Below, piece by piece: positions 44,970-52,795 of a stretch of DNA of 64,000 bases. The position numbers were made by a program, and so were the translations under genes. The stretch is taken from NCBI GenBank assembly GCA_902725215.1, contig CACUVI010000001.1, positions 434,001-498,000 on the forward strand, written 5' to 3'. Source of the DNA: Rhodospirillaceae bacterium LM-1 (GTDB taxonomy: Bacteria; Pseudomonadota; Alphaproteobacteria; Rhodospirillales; WMHbin7). How positions within the stretch are numbered: the stretch's first letter is position 1; each line of letters opens with the position of its first letter. The notes beneath the pieces are model-generated. The model made no database searches, was not told where the DNA came from, and saw only the letters and a list, made by a program, of their open reading frames with translations.

Positions 44970-46049
44970 TTGCGGCAAGCGCTTTTGATTCTGGCGGCCC
45001 TGTTCGCCCTGTTTCCAGGCTGCCCCGCCAGGGCGGCCAGCGACAACCAGCTTCCCGAAATGCTGCTGGCCGCCATGCCGCAGACAATCGATATACGCAA
45101 GGCCAGCGGCCATGACGGCTGGTGGCAGGAGCCGCCGGAATTCCTGGGCCGTCTCGACCCCGCCACTGGCTTGCGCACGCTGGTTTTGCAATCATTCCGC
45201 CTGCCCGAACAAGGAACGCGCGAACGGATCATGATGGCGATCTCGGCCTATGTCTCGCCCGAGGCCGCGCATGCCCGCTTTAACGACATGGAGCCGCAAG
45301 ACAACCGCGCTTATGGGCAGTCGCAAACGCTGTCGCAGACGCATAAATCCGAGCAGATGCGCCTGCATTCGATGGCTAGGCCGCGCGGCCAAACCCTGCG
45401 CGTCCAGGAAGGGCGCTACATTCTGCGCGTAACCCATTGGACCGACGGTTTGCCGATGACGCCAGCACAGATGGCGCAATTGACCACCCTGTCGATCGAC
45501 CGCCTGTCCGATTTGGATCATGAAAAACGCCCGTTGCCAGCGCCGCCGCCATTGGCCAAACACCTACCCCAGGAAACGCAGCGGCTTGCCCGGCCATTAG
45601 GAACAGCGGCGGGCCCCATGGAATGGGCGGCCTTCGACCGCGCCCTGGGCGAAAACGTGCCCGATCTCGGTTTGAAGGATTTTCTGGACAAAGCCGCAAC
45701 GCCGCCGACGATAGCGCTTCGCCGCTGGCCATTGACCACGGCGCCGCCCGGTCAAGTGGTGGATGCGATGCTTTTCAGAATGGCGGATGCCAAATCGGCC
45801 TTGCGCTATCTGGTCCTGGATCGCGAGAATCGCTTGCTCGAGCGTTCGCTTCTTTCGCCGATGGCCAAACTGCCTTCCTACATGGAACTGAGTTCGGGTG
45901 AGCGCGGCGCAAAAATTTCGCTGGTCTTCGCCAAAGAACGAACCGTCGGCGTTCTGACTTGCGGCGCGCCCTACTCTTTTACTGCGGAAGAATGCAAGCC
46001 CGCACTTTTGGAACTGGCCGAAATCATCGCCGCTTCGCTAAATCAGTGA
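44970..46049 (+). CDS. Exported hypothetical protein (359 aa)
   Basis: I do not recognise the family. The frame begins with TTG at 44970 after GAGAGGG, giving a signal peptide RQALLILAALFALFPGCPAR cleaved near ARA-AS, so the product is periplasmic or a lipoprotein (one Cys at the end of the hydrophobic core). Two similar-length halves follow. The first has TLVLQSFRLPEQGTRERIMM, the second MLFRMADAKSALRYLVLDRE, and the C-terminus holds a Cys pair in GVLTCGAPYSFTAEECKPAL. It lies between the SDR gene and the convergent Rrf2 regulator gene. Function unknown. Confidence 0.7.
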   Translation: MRQALLILAALFALFPGCPARAASDNQLPEMLLAAMPQTIDIRKASGHDGWWQEPPEFLGRLDPATGLRTLVLQSFRLPEQGTRERIMMAISAYVSPEAAHARFNDMEPQDNRAYGQSQTLSQTHKSEQMRLHSMARPRGQTLRVQEGRYILRVTHWTDGLPMTPAQMAQLTTLSIDRLSDLDHEKRPLPAPPPLAKHLPQETQRLARPLGTAAGPMEWAAFDRALGENVPDLGLKDFLDKAATPPTIALRRWPLTTAPPGQVVDAMLFRMADAKSALRYLVLDRENRLLERSLLSPMAKLPSYMELSSGERGAKISLVFAKERTVGVLTCGAPYSFTAEECKPALLELAEIIAASLNQ

Positions 46050-46064
46050 TGCGAACAAGCGACA

Positions 46065-46478
46065 TCACTTCCGGTGACGCCCCACCAATTTCATCATGGT
46101 ATCCAGGGTGATGGAATGGAAGGTGGCGCGTTCGATGGCCTCGACCTCTTCGATCACCTGCGTCAACGCCAAGCCTTCCGGCGTGTCGTCTCCCGGTTCG
46201 CGCTCGCCCGAGGAAACGGTCTCAACCGTCTCGAACAGGCGGATCACGTCGAGAAGAGTCGTGCGCTTGGCGTTTCCCGAAAAACGATAGCCGCCGCCCG
46301 CCCCGCGCACGGCTTCCACCAGCCCCTCGCGCCCCAGGCTTCGCAACACTTTGGCCAAATGGTTGGTGGAAATGTCATATTTTTCCGCAATTTCGTTGGC
46401 GGACAACTGGCGCTTGGGATCGCTGGCCAATTCCAAAACGGCGTAAAGGGCGCAACGCGTGGCTTTTTGAAGCCTCAT
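46065..46478 (-). CDS. Rrf2-family transcriptional regulator (BadM-like)
   Basis: A 137-residue Rrf2 winged-helix protein: MRLQKATRCALYAVLELASD, recognition region YDISTNHLAKVLRSLGREGL and GAGGGYRFSGNAKRTTLLDV. It has a single cysteine (Cys9) and lacks the three-Cys loop of IscR or NsrR, so it should not bind an Fe-S cluster. This matches BadM, the Rrf2 repressor of benzoyl-CoA reductase genes in Rhodopseudomonas palustris. It overlaps a GNAT gene (ATGA) that is divergent from the benzoate-CoA ligase, like the badL-badM-badA neighbourhood. I infer it controls this locus, probably through the shared AATTCGGTA motif. Confidence 0.85.
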   Translation of the reverse strand: MRLQKATRCALYAVLELASDPKRQLSANEIAEKYDISTNHLAKVLRSLGREGLVEAVRGAGGGYRFSGNAKRTTLLDVIRLFETVETVSSGEREPGDDTPEGLALTQVIEEVEAIERATFHSITLDTMMKLVGRHRK

Positions 46479-46942
46479 GATTCAAGTTCCGTCTCAAGCT
46501 GGATGTAATGGCTGGCCATCATGCCCTGACTGCGGAAAAAGCTCATGACCAGTTCATTCTTGTGAGAAACCGTGGTGCGCACCGTATGCACGCCGTATTT
46601 GCGAAACCCGTCGCAAATGGCTTGGTAAAGCGCCGTGCCGACGCCCGTTTGGCGGCCTTCGGAATCGACATTGATGCCGAAGATCCAACCACAGGGCGGA
46701 GAATCGAATTCCCAGGCCCGAACCTCGCCCATGATGTAGCCCAAGAGCTTCTTGTTGGCATCCTCGGCCAACAAGAAGTACCGGCCCTTTCGCCGACCGC
46801 CATAGCGTTCAAAAACATCCTGCCAGTAATCGGGCTTGGCTATTCCAGAAATCCGCTCGTCCAGGGCGGCCACGGCGGGAAGATCTTCGCCAGTCACCGT
46901 CCGAATGTCAAAAGCGCGGTCATCCGAAGATGAGAGCTTCAT
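46475..46942 (-). CDS. GNAT-family N-acetyltransferase (paralogue 3, BadL-like position)
   Basis: A 155-residue GNAT protein starting MKLSSSDDRAFDIRTVTGED, with LAAVAALD-type helix (LPAVAALDERISGIAKPDYW), KKLLGYIMGEVRAWEFD and the acetyl-CoA loop EGRQTGVGTALYQAICDGF. The ribosome site is weak (AGGGGG about 13 bases upstream), so the start is less certain; the open frame continues to 46996. It is upstream of, and overlaps, the Rrf2 gene. A GNAT next to an Rrf2 repressor and a benzoate-CoA ligase recalls R. palustris badL, reported to acetylate aminobenzoates. Confidence 0.82.
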   Translation of the reverse strand: MKLSSSDDRAFDIRTVTGEDLPAVAALDERISGIAKPDYWQDVFERYGGRRKGRYFLLAEDANKKLLGYIMGEVRAWEFDSPPCGWIFGINVDSEGRQTGVGTALYQAICDGFRKYGVHTVRTTVSHKNELVMSFFRSQGMMASHYIQLETELES

Positions 46943-47008
46943 AATAAACGTTTTCCCCCTCGACGAATCGCACACAGGTTGACAGCATGGCCTCAAGGCG
47001 ACAAACTG

Positions 47009-47033
47009 TAAATAGGTAACTCAGTACCGAATT
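47009..47033. promoter_or_regulatory. Shared benzoate-locus motif, site 3 (GNAT-Rrf2 / bclA)
   Basis: TAAATAGGTAACTCAGTACC then GAATT: an inverted repeat GGTA (47015-47018)-N6-TACC (47025-47028). Read on the minus strand it is AATTCGGTACTGAGTTACC, near-identical at both ends to site 2. It lies 66 bases upstream of the GNAT-Rrf2 unit and 55 upstream of the ligase, so the Rrf2 gene may be autoregulated. Confidence 0.65.
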
Positions 47034-47088
47034 GCGCACTGGGATTCAGCCTGTCCGGAAGCGGCACATGACACGGGGAGCCAAAACC

Positions 47089-48660
47089 ATGGAAGACCAT
47101 AGCATCCGAATCGAGAAGCAGAACGCGCCGAGCCAGCTTCATTTCGCTCCGGTCTTCAACGTGGCCATCCACTTCATCGACCGGCACCTGAAGGAAGGGC
47201 GCGCCAACAAACTGGCCATCCGTTCCGATGCGGGCGACGTTACCTACGGCCAACTGGCCGCCAATGTAAACCGGGCTGCCAATGCGCTGCGCTCACTTGG
47301 AATCGTGCCCGGCCAGCGGATGCTGATGGTGGTCAAGGATTGCGCGGAATTCTTCTACCTTTTTTGGGGCGCCATCAAAGCGGGCGTGGTGCCCGTTCCC
47401 CTGAACACGCTGCTTAGGGCTGGCGACTACGCCTATATGATCGAAGATTCGGGCTGCGCCGCCTTTGTCTATTCCCAAGAATTCGCCGCCGAATGCGAGG
47501 CCGCTCTGGCGGCGGCCAAATCCAGGCCCCAGCATGTTTTCAAAGTCGCCGCCTTCAGCGAATTGGCATCCAATGCGGGAGACCAATTCACCGCCCATCC
47601 GGCCACCGCGACCAGCGAATGTTTCTGGAACTATTCCTCCGGTTCGACGGGCCGCCCCAAGGGAACCGTGCATTGCCACCGCGACATTCCCATCACCGCG
47701 CAATGCTACGCCGTGGATGTCATCGGCGCCAAGGAAAGCGATGTTTTCTTCTCGGCCGCCAAATTGTTCTTCGCCTATGGCATGGGCAATGGCATGACCT
47801 TCCCTCTGTGGGTAGGCGGCACCGCGGTGCTGCTGGAGCCGCGCCCGACGCCGGAAAGCACCTTCGCCGCCATCGAAAAATTCAAGCCGACCCTGTATTT
47901 CGGCGTCCCCACCCTTTACGCCGCGCAATTGGCTTCGATGGAAACGACCAAACCCGACCTGTCGTCGATACGCTATTGCGTATCGGCGGGCGAGGCCTTG
48001 CCCGCCGATATTTTCCGCCGTTGGAAAGAAGCCACTGGCCTGGACATTCTGGACGGCATTGGATCGACCGAGGCCTTGCACATCTTCATCTCGAATCGCC
48101 CGAACGACATCAGCCCCGGCACGTCGGGACGCATCGTTCCGGGCTATGAGGCGAGAATCGTTTCCGAGGACGGAAAAATCCAGCCGCCGGGAGAATCGGG
48201 CAAGCTGCATATTCGCGGCCTATCGACCGCCGTCTATTATTGGAACCAGCCGGAAAAGACCAAGGACACCATGCTGGGCGACGGCTGGCTGAATACCGGC
48301 GACACCTACATCATGACCCAGGATGGGCATTTCCAATATTGCGGACGCTCGGACGACATGATGAAGGTGGGCGGCATCTGGTGTTCGCCCTTCGAGATCG
48401 AAGCCAAGTTGGTCGAGCATCCCAAGGTGTTGGAAGCGGCCATCGTGGGGCGCGGCGACGATGACGGGCTGGTCAAGCCCGAAGCCTGGATCGTGCTAAA
48501 GGATCAGCGCGATTCATCGGAAAACACCGAAGCCGAGCTGCGCGAACATTGCAAGAAAGGGTTGGCGCCGTACAAATATCCGCGCTGGTTCCACTTCGTC
48601 GAAGAGTTGCCCAAGACGGCAACCGGCAAGATCCAACGATTCAAGCTGCGCCAGCATTGA
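47089..48660 (+). CDS. bclA: Benzoate-CoA ligase
   Basis: AMP-forming ligase that activates benzoate to benzoyl-CoA, the entry step of the pathway. From 47089 the product has 523 residues with the AMP-binding loop NYSSGSTGRPKGTVHCHRDI, KLFFAYGMGNGMTFPLWVGG, DGIGSTEALHIFISN and the C-terminal PKTATGKIQRFKLRQ with the catalytic Lys, the residue that is acetylated in related ligases. GGGGAG sits 8 bases before this ATG; earlier in-frame ATGs at 47032 and 47068 are weaker and the first lies within the operator. The sequence resembles benzoate/4-hydroxybenzoate ligases; exact specificity is inferred from context. Confidence 0.93.
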   Translation: MEDHSIRIEKQNAPSQLHFAPVFNVAIHFIDRHLKEGRANKLAIRSDAGDVTYGQLAANVNRAANALRSLGIVPGQRMLMVVKDCAEFFYLFWGAIKAGVVPVPLNTLLRAGDYAYMIEDSGCAAFVYSQEFAAECEAALAAAKSRPQHVFKVAAFSELASNAGDQFTAHPATATSECFWNYSSGSTGRPKGTVHCHRDIPITAQCYAVDVIGAKESDVFFSAAKLFFAYGMGNGMTFPLWVGGTAVLLEPRPTPESTFAAIEKFKPTLYFGVPTLYAAQLASMETTKPDLSSIRYCVSAGEALPADIFRRWKEATGLDILDGIGSTEALHIFISNRPNDISPGTSGRIVPGYEARIVSEDGKIQPPGESGKLHIRGLSTAVYYWNQPEKTKDTMLGDGWLNTGDTYIMTQDGHFQYCGRSDDMMKVGGIWCSPFEIEAKLVEHPKVLEAAIVGRGDDDGLVKPEAWIVLKDQRDSSENTEAELREHCKKGLAPYKYPRWFHFVEELPKTATGKIQRFKLRQH

Positions 48661-49583
48661 TGCGAAGCAAGCTCGTTTCCTTAAAAGAGGCGGTGGCCGG
48701 TTTCATCAAGGACGGCGACCGCCTAGTGATCGGAGCCAGTCTCGAGGCCGCCATTCCCTTTGCAGCCACCTTCGAGTTGATCCGCCAGGGCAAGCGCCAA
48801 TTAGACCTGATCGCCCCCATCTCCGACGCTTCGGCCGACATGCTGATCGGCGCCGGATGTGCTGGCAGCATTACCGGGGCCTGGGTGGGCAATGTTTCCG
48901 GCGGGCTTGGGCATAATTACCGGCGCGCCATGGAGCAAGGAATCCCGCATCCTCTGAAGGTCAACGATTTCTCGAACTTCTCGCTGGCCATGGCCCTGAT
49001 GGCGGGCGCTTATGGCATGCCCTTCGTGCCTGTGCGCTCGCTTTTAGGGTCCGACATCACACAATCGAACCCCGACCATAAGATTTTGCAGAATCCATTA
49101 AGCGAAGCCCCCGACCCCGTGGTTCTGGTCAAGCCGTTGGTTCCCGACGTCGCCATCTTTTCTGTGCCGCGCTCGGATGTTTTCGGCAACGCGCATTTCT
49201 GGGGCAGCCTTGGCGTGGTGCAGGAAGCGGCGCTGGCCGCCAAAAGCGTGATTCTGCTGGCCGACGAGATCGTGGAACCCGCCGTCATCGCATCCGATCC
49301 CAACCGGGTGATCTTTCCCGGCTTCAAGGTTAAAGCCGTGGCGCATGAACCGGCAAGCCAATATCCGTCGCCGATGACGGGATGCTGGAAACGCGACAAC
49401 GCCTTCTTCAACGATTACCATCAACGGTCCAGAGATCGCGAAGGCTATCTGGCTTGGCTTGAGGAATGGGTGCTGTCGCAAGCCGATCACGCGGCCTTGC
49501 GCGCCAAGCTGGGCAAACGCCTGGATGAATTGCGCATCAAGGGAACGGCCCTTGCCGCCCCCGCCAACTTTGCGTCGGAGTGA
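48660..49583 (+). CDS. CoA-transferase subunit alpha
   Basis: Family I CoA-transferase large-fold subunit (GctA/IpdA-like), 307 residues from MRSKLVSLKEAVAGFIKDGD. It contains LVIGASLEAAIPFAATFELI, SGGLGHNYRRAMEQGIPHPL, FVPVRSLLGSDITQSNPD and SVPRSDVFGNAHFWGSLG. It starts in a 1-base overlap with the ligase stop (TGATG), so the transferase is co-translated with benzoate-CoA ligase. It may move CoA between a dicarboxylic or aromatic acid and a donor. Works with the beta subunit directly downstream. Confidence 0.85.
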   Translation: MRSKLVSLKEAVAGFIKDGDRLVIGASLEAAIPFAATFELIRQGKRQLDLIAPISDASADMLIGAGCAGSITGAWVGNVSGGLGHNYRRAMEQGIPHPLKVNDFSNFSLAMALMAGAYGMPFVPVRSLLGSDITQSNPDHKILQNPLSEAPDPVVLVKPLVPDVAIFSVPRSDVFGNAHFWGSLGVVQEAALAAKSVILLADEIVEPAVIASDPNRVIFPGFKVKAVAHEPASQYPSPMTGCWKRDNAFFNDYHQRSRDREGYLAWLEEWVLSQADHAALRAKLGKRLDELRIKGTALAAPANFASE

Positions 49584-49588
49584 GCGGC

Positions 49589-50353
49589 ATGTCTTCTGGA
49601 TATTCCACGCAAGAACTGATGATCATCGCCAGCGCCCGCGAGATCAAGGACGGCGAAGTGGTGTTCGTCGGCATGCGCCTGCCGATTACCGCCTTTGGCG
49701 TGGCGCGTCTGACGCACGCCCCCAACGCGGTCGGCTTGTTCGAAGTGGGGATCGCCCGCTTTGAACCCGCAAAAGACATGCTTTACACCATGAGCGATCC
49801 GCCCAATCAACTGAATGCCGCTTGGTGTACCGGCACCATGCAGGTGATGGGATTGCTGCAAGGCGGCCAGGTGGATGCAGGCTTCATCGGCGGGGCCGAG
49901 ATCGACCGCTTCGGCAACATCAACACCAGCTATATCGGCGGCCATAGACAGATGAAGACAAAACTACCTGGATCGGGCGGCGCCGCCGACATCGCCGCCA
50001 TGTCCAAGCGTCTGCTCGCCATCATGAATCATGAGCCGCACCGGCTGGTGCGGCGCGTCGGTTACATCACCTCGCCGGGCGGGCTGGATGGCGGAGACTC
50101 GCGCCGAAAGGCCGGGTTGCGCTGGGGCGGCACCGGAGCCGTGATCACCGACCGCGCCATCTTGAAGCCGCATGGCGAGGATGGGGAATTGCATCTGTTC
50201 AGCATCCATCCCGGCCACACGGCCGACGAGGTGAAAAAACACACAGGGTGGGATTTGAAAGATCATCCCGACCAGATGCAAACCCCCGAACCCACGCCCA
50301 TCGAGATGGATGCCTTGCATGCTATCGACCGCGACGGCTTCTGGCGCAGCTGA
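49589..50353 (+). CDS. CoA-transferase subunit beta
   Basis: Partner subunit, 254 residues. After MSSGYSTQELMIIASAREIK it has GLFEVGIARFEPAKDMLYTM, where Glu52 occupies the place of the catalytic glutamate of family I transferases. It continues with GGAEIDRFGNINTSYIGGHR and MNHEPHRLVRRVGYITSPGG. GGAG 8 bases before ATG 49589 favours this start over the GTG at 49580. The preserved Glu suggests a real transferase rather than the related hydrolase IpdAB. A hairpin follows about 110 bases after the stop. Confidence 0.85.
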   Translation: MSSGYSTQELMIIASAREIKDGEVVFVGMRLPITAFGVARLTHAPNAVGLFEVGIARFEPAKDMLYTMSDPPNQLNAAWCTGTMQVMGLLQGGQVDAGFIGGAEIDRFGNINTSYIGGHRQMKTKLPGSGGAADIAAMSKRLLAIMNHEPHRLVRRVGYITSPGGLDGGDSRRKAGLRWGGTGAVITDRAILKPHGEDGELHLFSIHPGHTADEVKKHTGWDLKDHPDQMQTPEPTPIEMDALHAIDRDGFWRS

Positions 50354-50463
50354 TCAGGCCATCACAACAGATATTTTTGAATTTTTCCTTGCGGGTACGC
50401 AGCGTTACGGCTGGACCCGGCCCTTGGATTCGGGCAGGCTTCAAAAGGTCGGTCAGACTAAAT

Positions 50464-50493
50464 GGGGATGCAAAGCCGCTTTTGCAAATCCCC
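50464..50493 (+). terminator. Possible terminator hairpin after the ligase-transferase unit
   Basis: GGGGATGCAAA (50464-50474), loop, TTTGC (50481-50485), AA bulge, ATCCCC (50488-50493). Good stem but no T-run follows, so it may instead be an mRNA 3' structure. Confidence 0.4.
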
Positions 50494-50533
50494 TTGCATC
50501 TGCCCGGGACTTGTTTATAACCTTAATGACGCA

Positions 50534-50557
50534 TTTCGGTATTAAAATACTGCTTTA
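50534..50557. promoter_or_regulatory. Shared benzoate-locus motif, site 4 (ABC transporter)
   Basis: TTTCGGTATTAAAATACTGC then TTTA. GGTA (50538-50541), 6 bases, TACT (50548-50551), with an extended GTATT-AA-AATAC dyad. It lies 78 bases before the binding-protein start codon. TTGTTT at 50511 could be the -35 of an overlapping promoter. Confidence 0.55.
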
Positions 50558-50635
50558 ACCTGGGCACGCCCCAAAACTGTATCACGTCCGAACCAACGGA
50601 CAGATTCAAACGGTCACTTTTCGGGAGGACTCCAT

Positions 50636-51838
50636 ATGACGTTTCTGACTACGCCCGTATCCCGCCGACGCCTGTTGGCTGGCACTGCCGCCGGTGCCGC
50701 GGCTGTTTCCACTTTCACCCCCACCCGCTTCGCGATTGGCCAAACGGCCAAGCTGAAGATCGGCCTGATGCTGCCCTACAGCGGCACCTACGCATCGCTT
50801 GGCAACAACATCACCGACGCCTTCAAGCTGCGTTTGGCCGAAGTTGGCGGCAAGCTGGGCGGCCGCGAAGTCGAGTTCGTACAGCTCGATGACGAATCCG
50901 CTCCGCCCAAGGGCAAGGACAACGCCGCCCGCCTCGTCACCAAGGACAAGGTCGATGTGCTGGTCGGCACCGTGCATTCCGGCGTCGCCATGGGCATGGC
51001 CGCCGTGGCGCGCGAAGAAAACGTGCTGTTGGTGGTGCCCAATGCGGGCGCTGGCGACATCACGGGCAAGATGTGCGCGCCCAATATTTTCCGCACGTCG
51101 TTCTCGAACTGGCAGCCCGGCTATGCCTGCGGCCCCGCCATGATGAAGGACGGCAAGAAGAACGTCGTGACCATGACCTGGAACTATCCGGCAGGCCACG
51201 AGCAGATCGGCGGTTTCAAGGAATCCTACACTGCCGCCGGCGGCAAGGTCGTCAAGGAAATCCTCCTCGACTTCCCCAAGGTCGAATTCCAGACCTACCT
51301 GACGGAAATCGCCGCCCTGAAGCCGGACGCCGTGTTCGTCTTCTTCTCGGGCGACGGCGCGGTCAAGTTCATCAAGGACTACGCGGGCGCTGGCCTTAAG
51401 GGCAAGATTCCGCTTTACGCCACCGGCTTCCTGACCGACGGCGTTCTGCAAGCGGTGGGCAACGATGCCGAAGGCATCCGCAACACGCTGCACTACGCCG
51501 ACTCGCTCGACAACCCGGTGAACAAGAAGTTCGTTGCAGCCTTCAAGGCGATGACCAAGCGCGATGCCGACGTCTTCGCCGTGCAGGGCTACGACACCTG
51601 TTCGCTGCTGGCGACCGGTCTTGAAGCCGTCAAGGGCGACATCAAGGCAGGGGCTACGCTGTATTCGACGATGCGCAACACCATCGTTGACAGCCCGCGT
51701 GGCAAGTTCACCTTCTCGGCTTCCCACAACCCGGTCCAAGACTTCTACATGCGTGAAGTCCGGGGCGGCAGGGATGTCGTGCTGGGCGTGGCCGTCAAGG
51801 CGCTCGCCGATCCCGCCAAGGGATGCACGATGGTCTGA
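50636..51838 (+). CDS. Liv-type ABC transporter substrate-binding protein (Tat-exported)
   Basis: A 400-residue periplasmic binding protein (type 1 fold) for a branched-chain-amino-acid-type transporter. The N-terminus has a twin-arginine signal (SRRRLLAGTAAGAAAVSTF, cleaved near FAIGQ-TAKL). The mature part has LKIGLMLPYSGTYASLGNNI, VDVLVGTVHSGVAMGMAAVA and IRNTLHYADSLDNPVNKKFV. GGGAGGA precedes the ATG. It heads the SBP-livHMGF operon and has the shared promoter motif upstream. Together with its place after the ligase this points to benzoate or a related aromatic acid as substrate; this is inference. Confidence 0.9.
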   Translation: MTFLTTPVSRRRLLAGTAAGAAAVSTFTPTRFAIGQTAKLKIGLMLPYSGTYASLGNNITDAFKLRLAEVGGKLGGREVEFVQLDDESAPPKGKDNAARLVTKDKVDVLVGTVHSGVAMGMAAVAREENVLLVVPNAGAGDITGKMCAPNIFRTSFSNWQPGYACGPAMMKDGKKNVVTMTWNYPAGHEQIGGFKESYTAAGGKVVKEILLDFPKVEFQTYLTEIAALKPDAVFVFFSGDGAVKFIKDYAGAGLKGKIPLYATGFLTDGVLQAVGNDAEGIRNTLHYADSLDNPVNKKFVAAFKAMTKRDADVFAVQGYDTCSLLATGLEAVKGDIKAGATLYSTMRNTIVDSPRGKFTFSASHNPVQDFYMREVRGGRDVVLGVAVKALADPAKGCTMV

Positions 51839-51857
51839 GTCCATAACGGATCGAGAT

Positions 51858-51881
51858 CCGCCGTCCCGTCAGGGGCGGCGG
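51858..51881 (+). other. Intergenic hairpin between binding protein and livH
   Basis: CCGCCGTCCC (51858-51867), loop GTCA, GGGGCGGCGG (51872-51881). A GC-rich 10-bp stem without a T-run, in the 87-base gap. It may protect the upstream mRNA segment so that binding protein is made in excess over membrane subunits, as in other ABC operons. Confidence 0.5.
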
Positions 51882-51925
51882 GTCCCTTTCCCGCCTGACA
51901 GCGCTTCTCGTTCCAAGCCCGGCCC

Positions 51926-52792
51926 ATGGATATCAGTTACTATCTCATTCAAGCTCTGAACGGCATTCAGTACGGCTTTCTGCTTTTCCTTGTGGCAAGC
52001 GGGCTGACGCTGATTTTCGGCATCATGGGCATCATCAATCTGGCGCATGGCTCCTTCTTCATGATTGGAGCCTATCTGTGCTGGTGGCTCACTTCGCTGA
52101 CCGGCAACCTCTTCCTGGGCATCTTGGCGGGCATTCCGCTGGCTGTGGCGCTAGGCCTGCTGATCGAGCGCTTCGGCATCGTTCACCTATACACCCGCGA
52201 CCATCTCTATCAGGTGCTGTTCACCTATGGCCTGATTCTTATTTTCGGCGAGATGCGCAGCATCTTGTGGGGCAACGAAGTTCAGTCGGTGCAGATCCCA
52301 GAAATTCTTTCGGCCGCGATCCCACTGACCGACGTGCAGTCCTATCCGGTCTATCGCCTCTTCATCTCGCTGGTTTGCATGGCGCTGGCCGCGATGCTGT
52401 ATCTGGTGGTTCAGCGTACCCGTTTGGGCATGACCATTCGCGCGGGCGCATCGAATCGCGAAATGGTGCAGGCCCTTGGCCTGGACATCGCCAAGCTGTT
52501 CGCCATTGTCTTTGCCTTGGGCGCCGCCCTTGCCGCTTTCGCCGGTATGGTGGCCGCCCCCGTGCAATCCGTTTTCCCCGGCATGGGAGATGAAATTCTG
52601 ATCGTTTCGCTGGTCGTGGTCGTGGTTGGCGGCGTCGGCTCGATCAAGGGCGCCTTCCTGGGCGCCATGCTGATCGGACTGGCCGACACATTCGGCGCCG
52701 TCTTCCTACCCCATGGCGCGGGAACGGTGATCTACACCGTGATGGCGATCGTGCTTCTGTGGCGCCCTCAGGGCTTGTTTGGACGGACTTGA
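51926..52792 (+). CDS. livH: ABC transporter permease LivH
   Basis: First membrane subunit of the Liv-type importer, 288 residues and about eight helices: MDISYYLIQALNGIQYGFLL, GLTLIFGIMGIINLAHGSFF (family signature), and RAGASNREMVQALGLDIAKL facing the ATPases. It forms a heterodimer with LivM, whose start follows 3 bases after its stop. Confidence 0.94.
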   Translation: MDISYYLIQALNGIQYGFLLFLVASGLTLIFGIMGIINLAHGSFFMIGAYLCWWLTSLTGNLFLGILAGIPLAVALGLLIERFGIVHLYTRDHLYQVLFTYGLILIFGEMRSILWGNEVQSVQIPEILSAAIPLTDVQSYPVYRLFISLVCMALAAMLYLVVQRTRLGMTIRAGASNREMVQALGLDIAKLFAIVFALGAALAAFAGMVAAPVQSVFPGMGDEILIVSLVVVVVGGVGSIKGAFLGAMLIGLADTFGAVFLPHGAGTVIYTVMAIVLLWRPQGLFGRT

Positions 52793-52795
52793 TCG

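Noticed and set aside
48660-50353. CoA-transferase pair as an IpdAB-type ring-opening hydrolase
   Set aside because: The beta subunit appears to keep the catalytic Glu that IpdAB-type hydrolases lack; a transferase is the better call.
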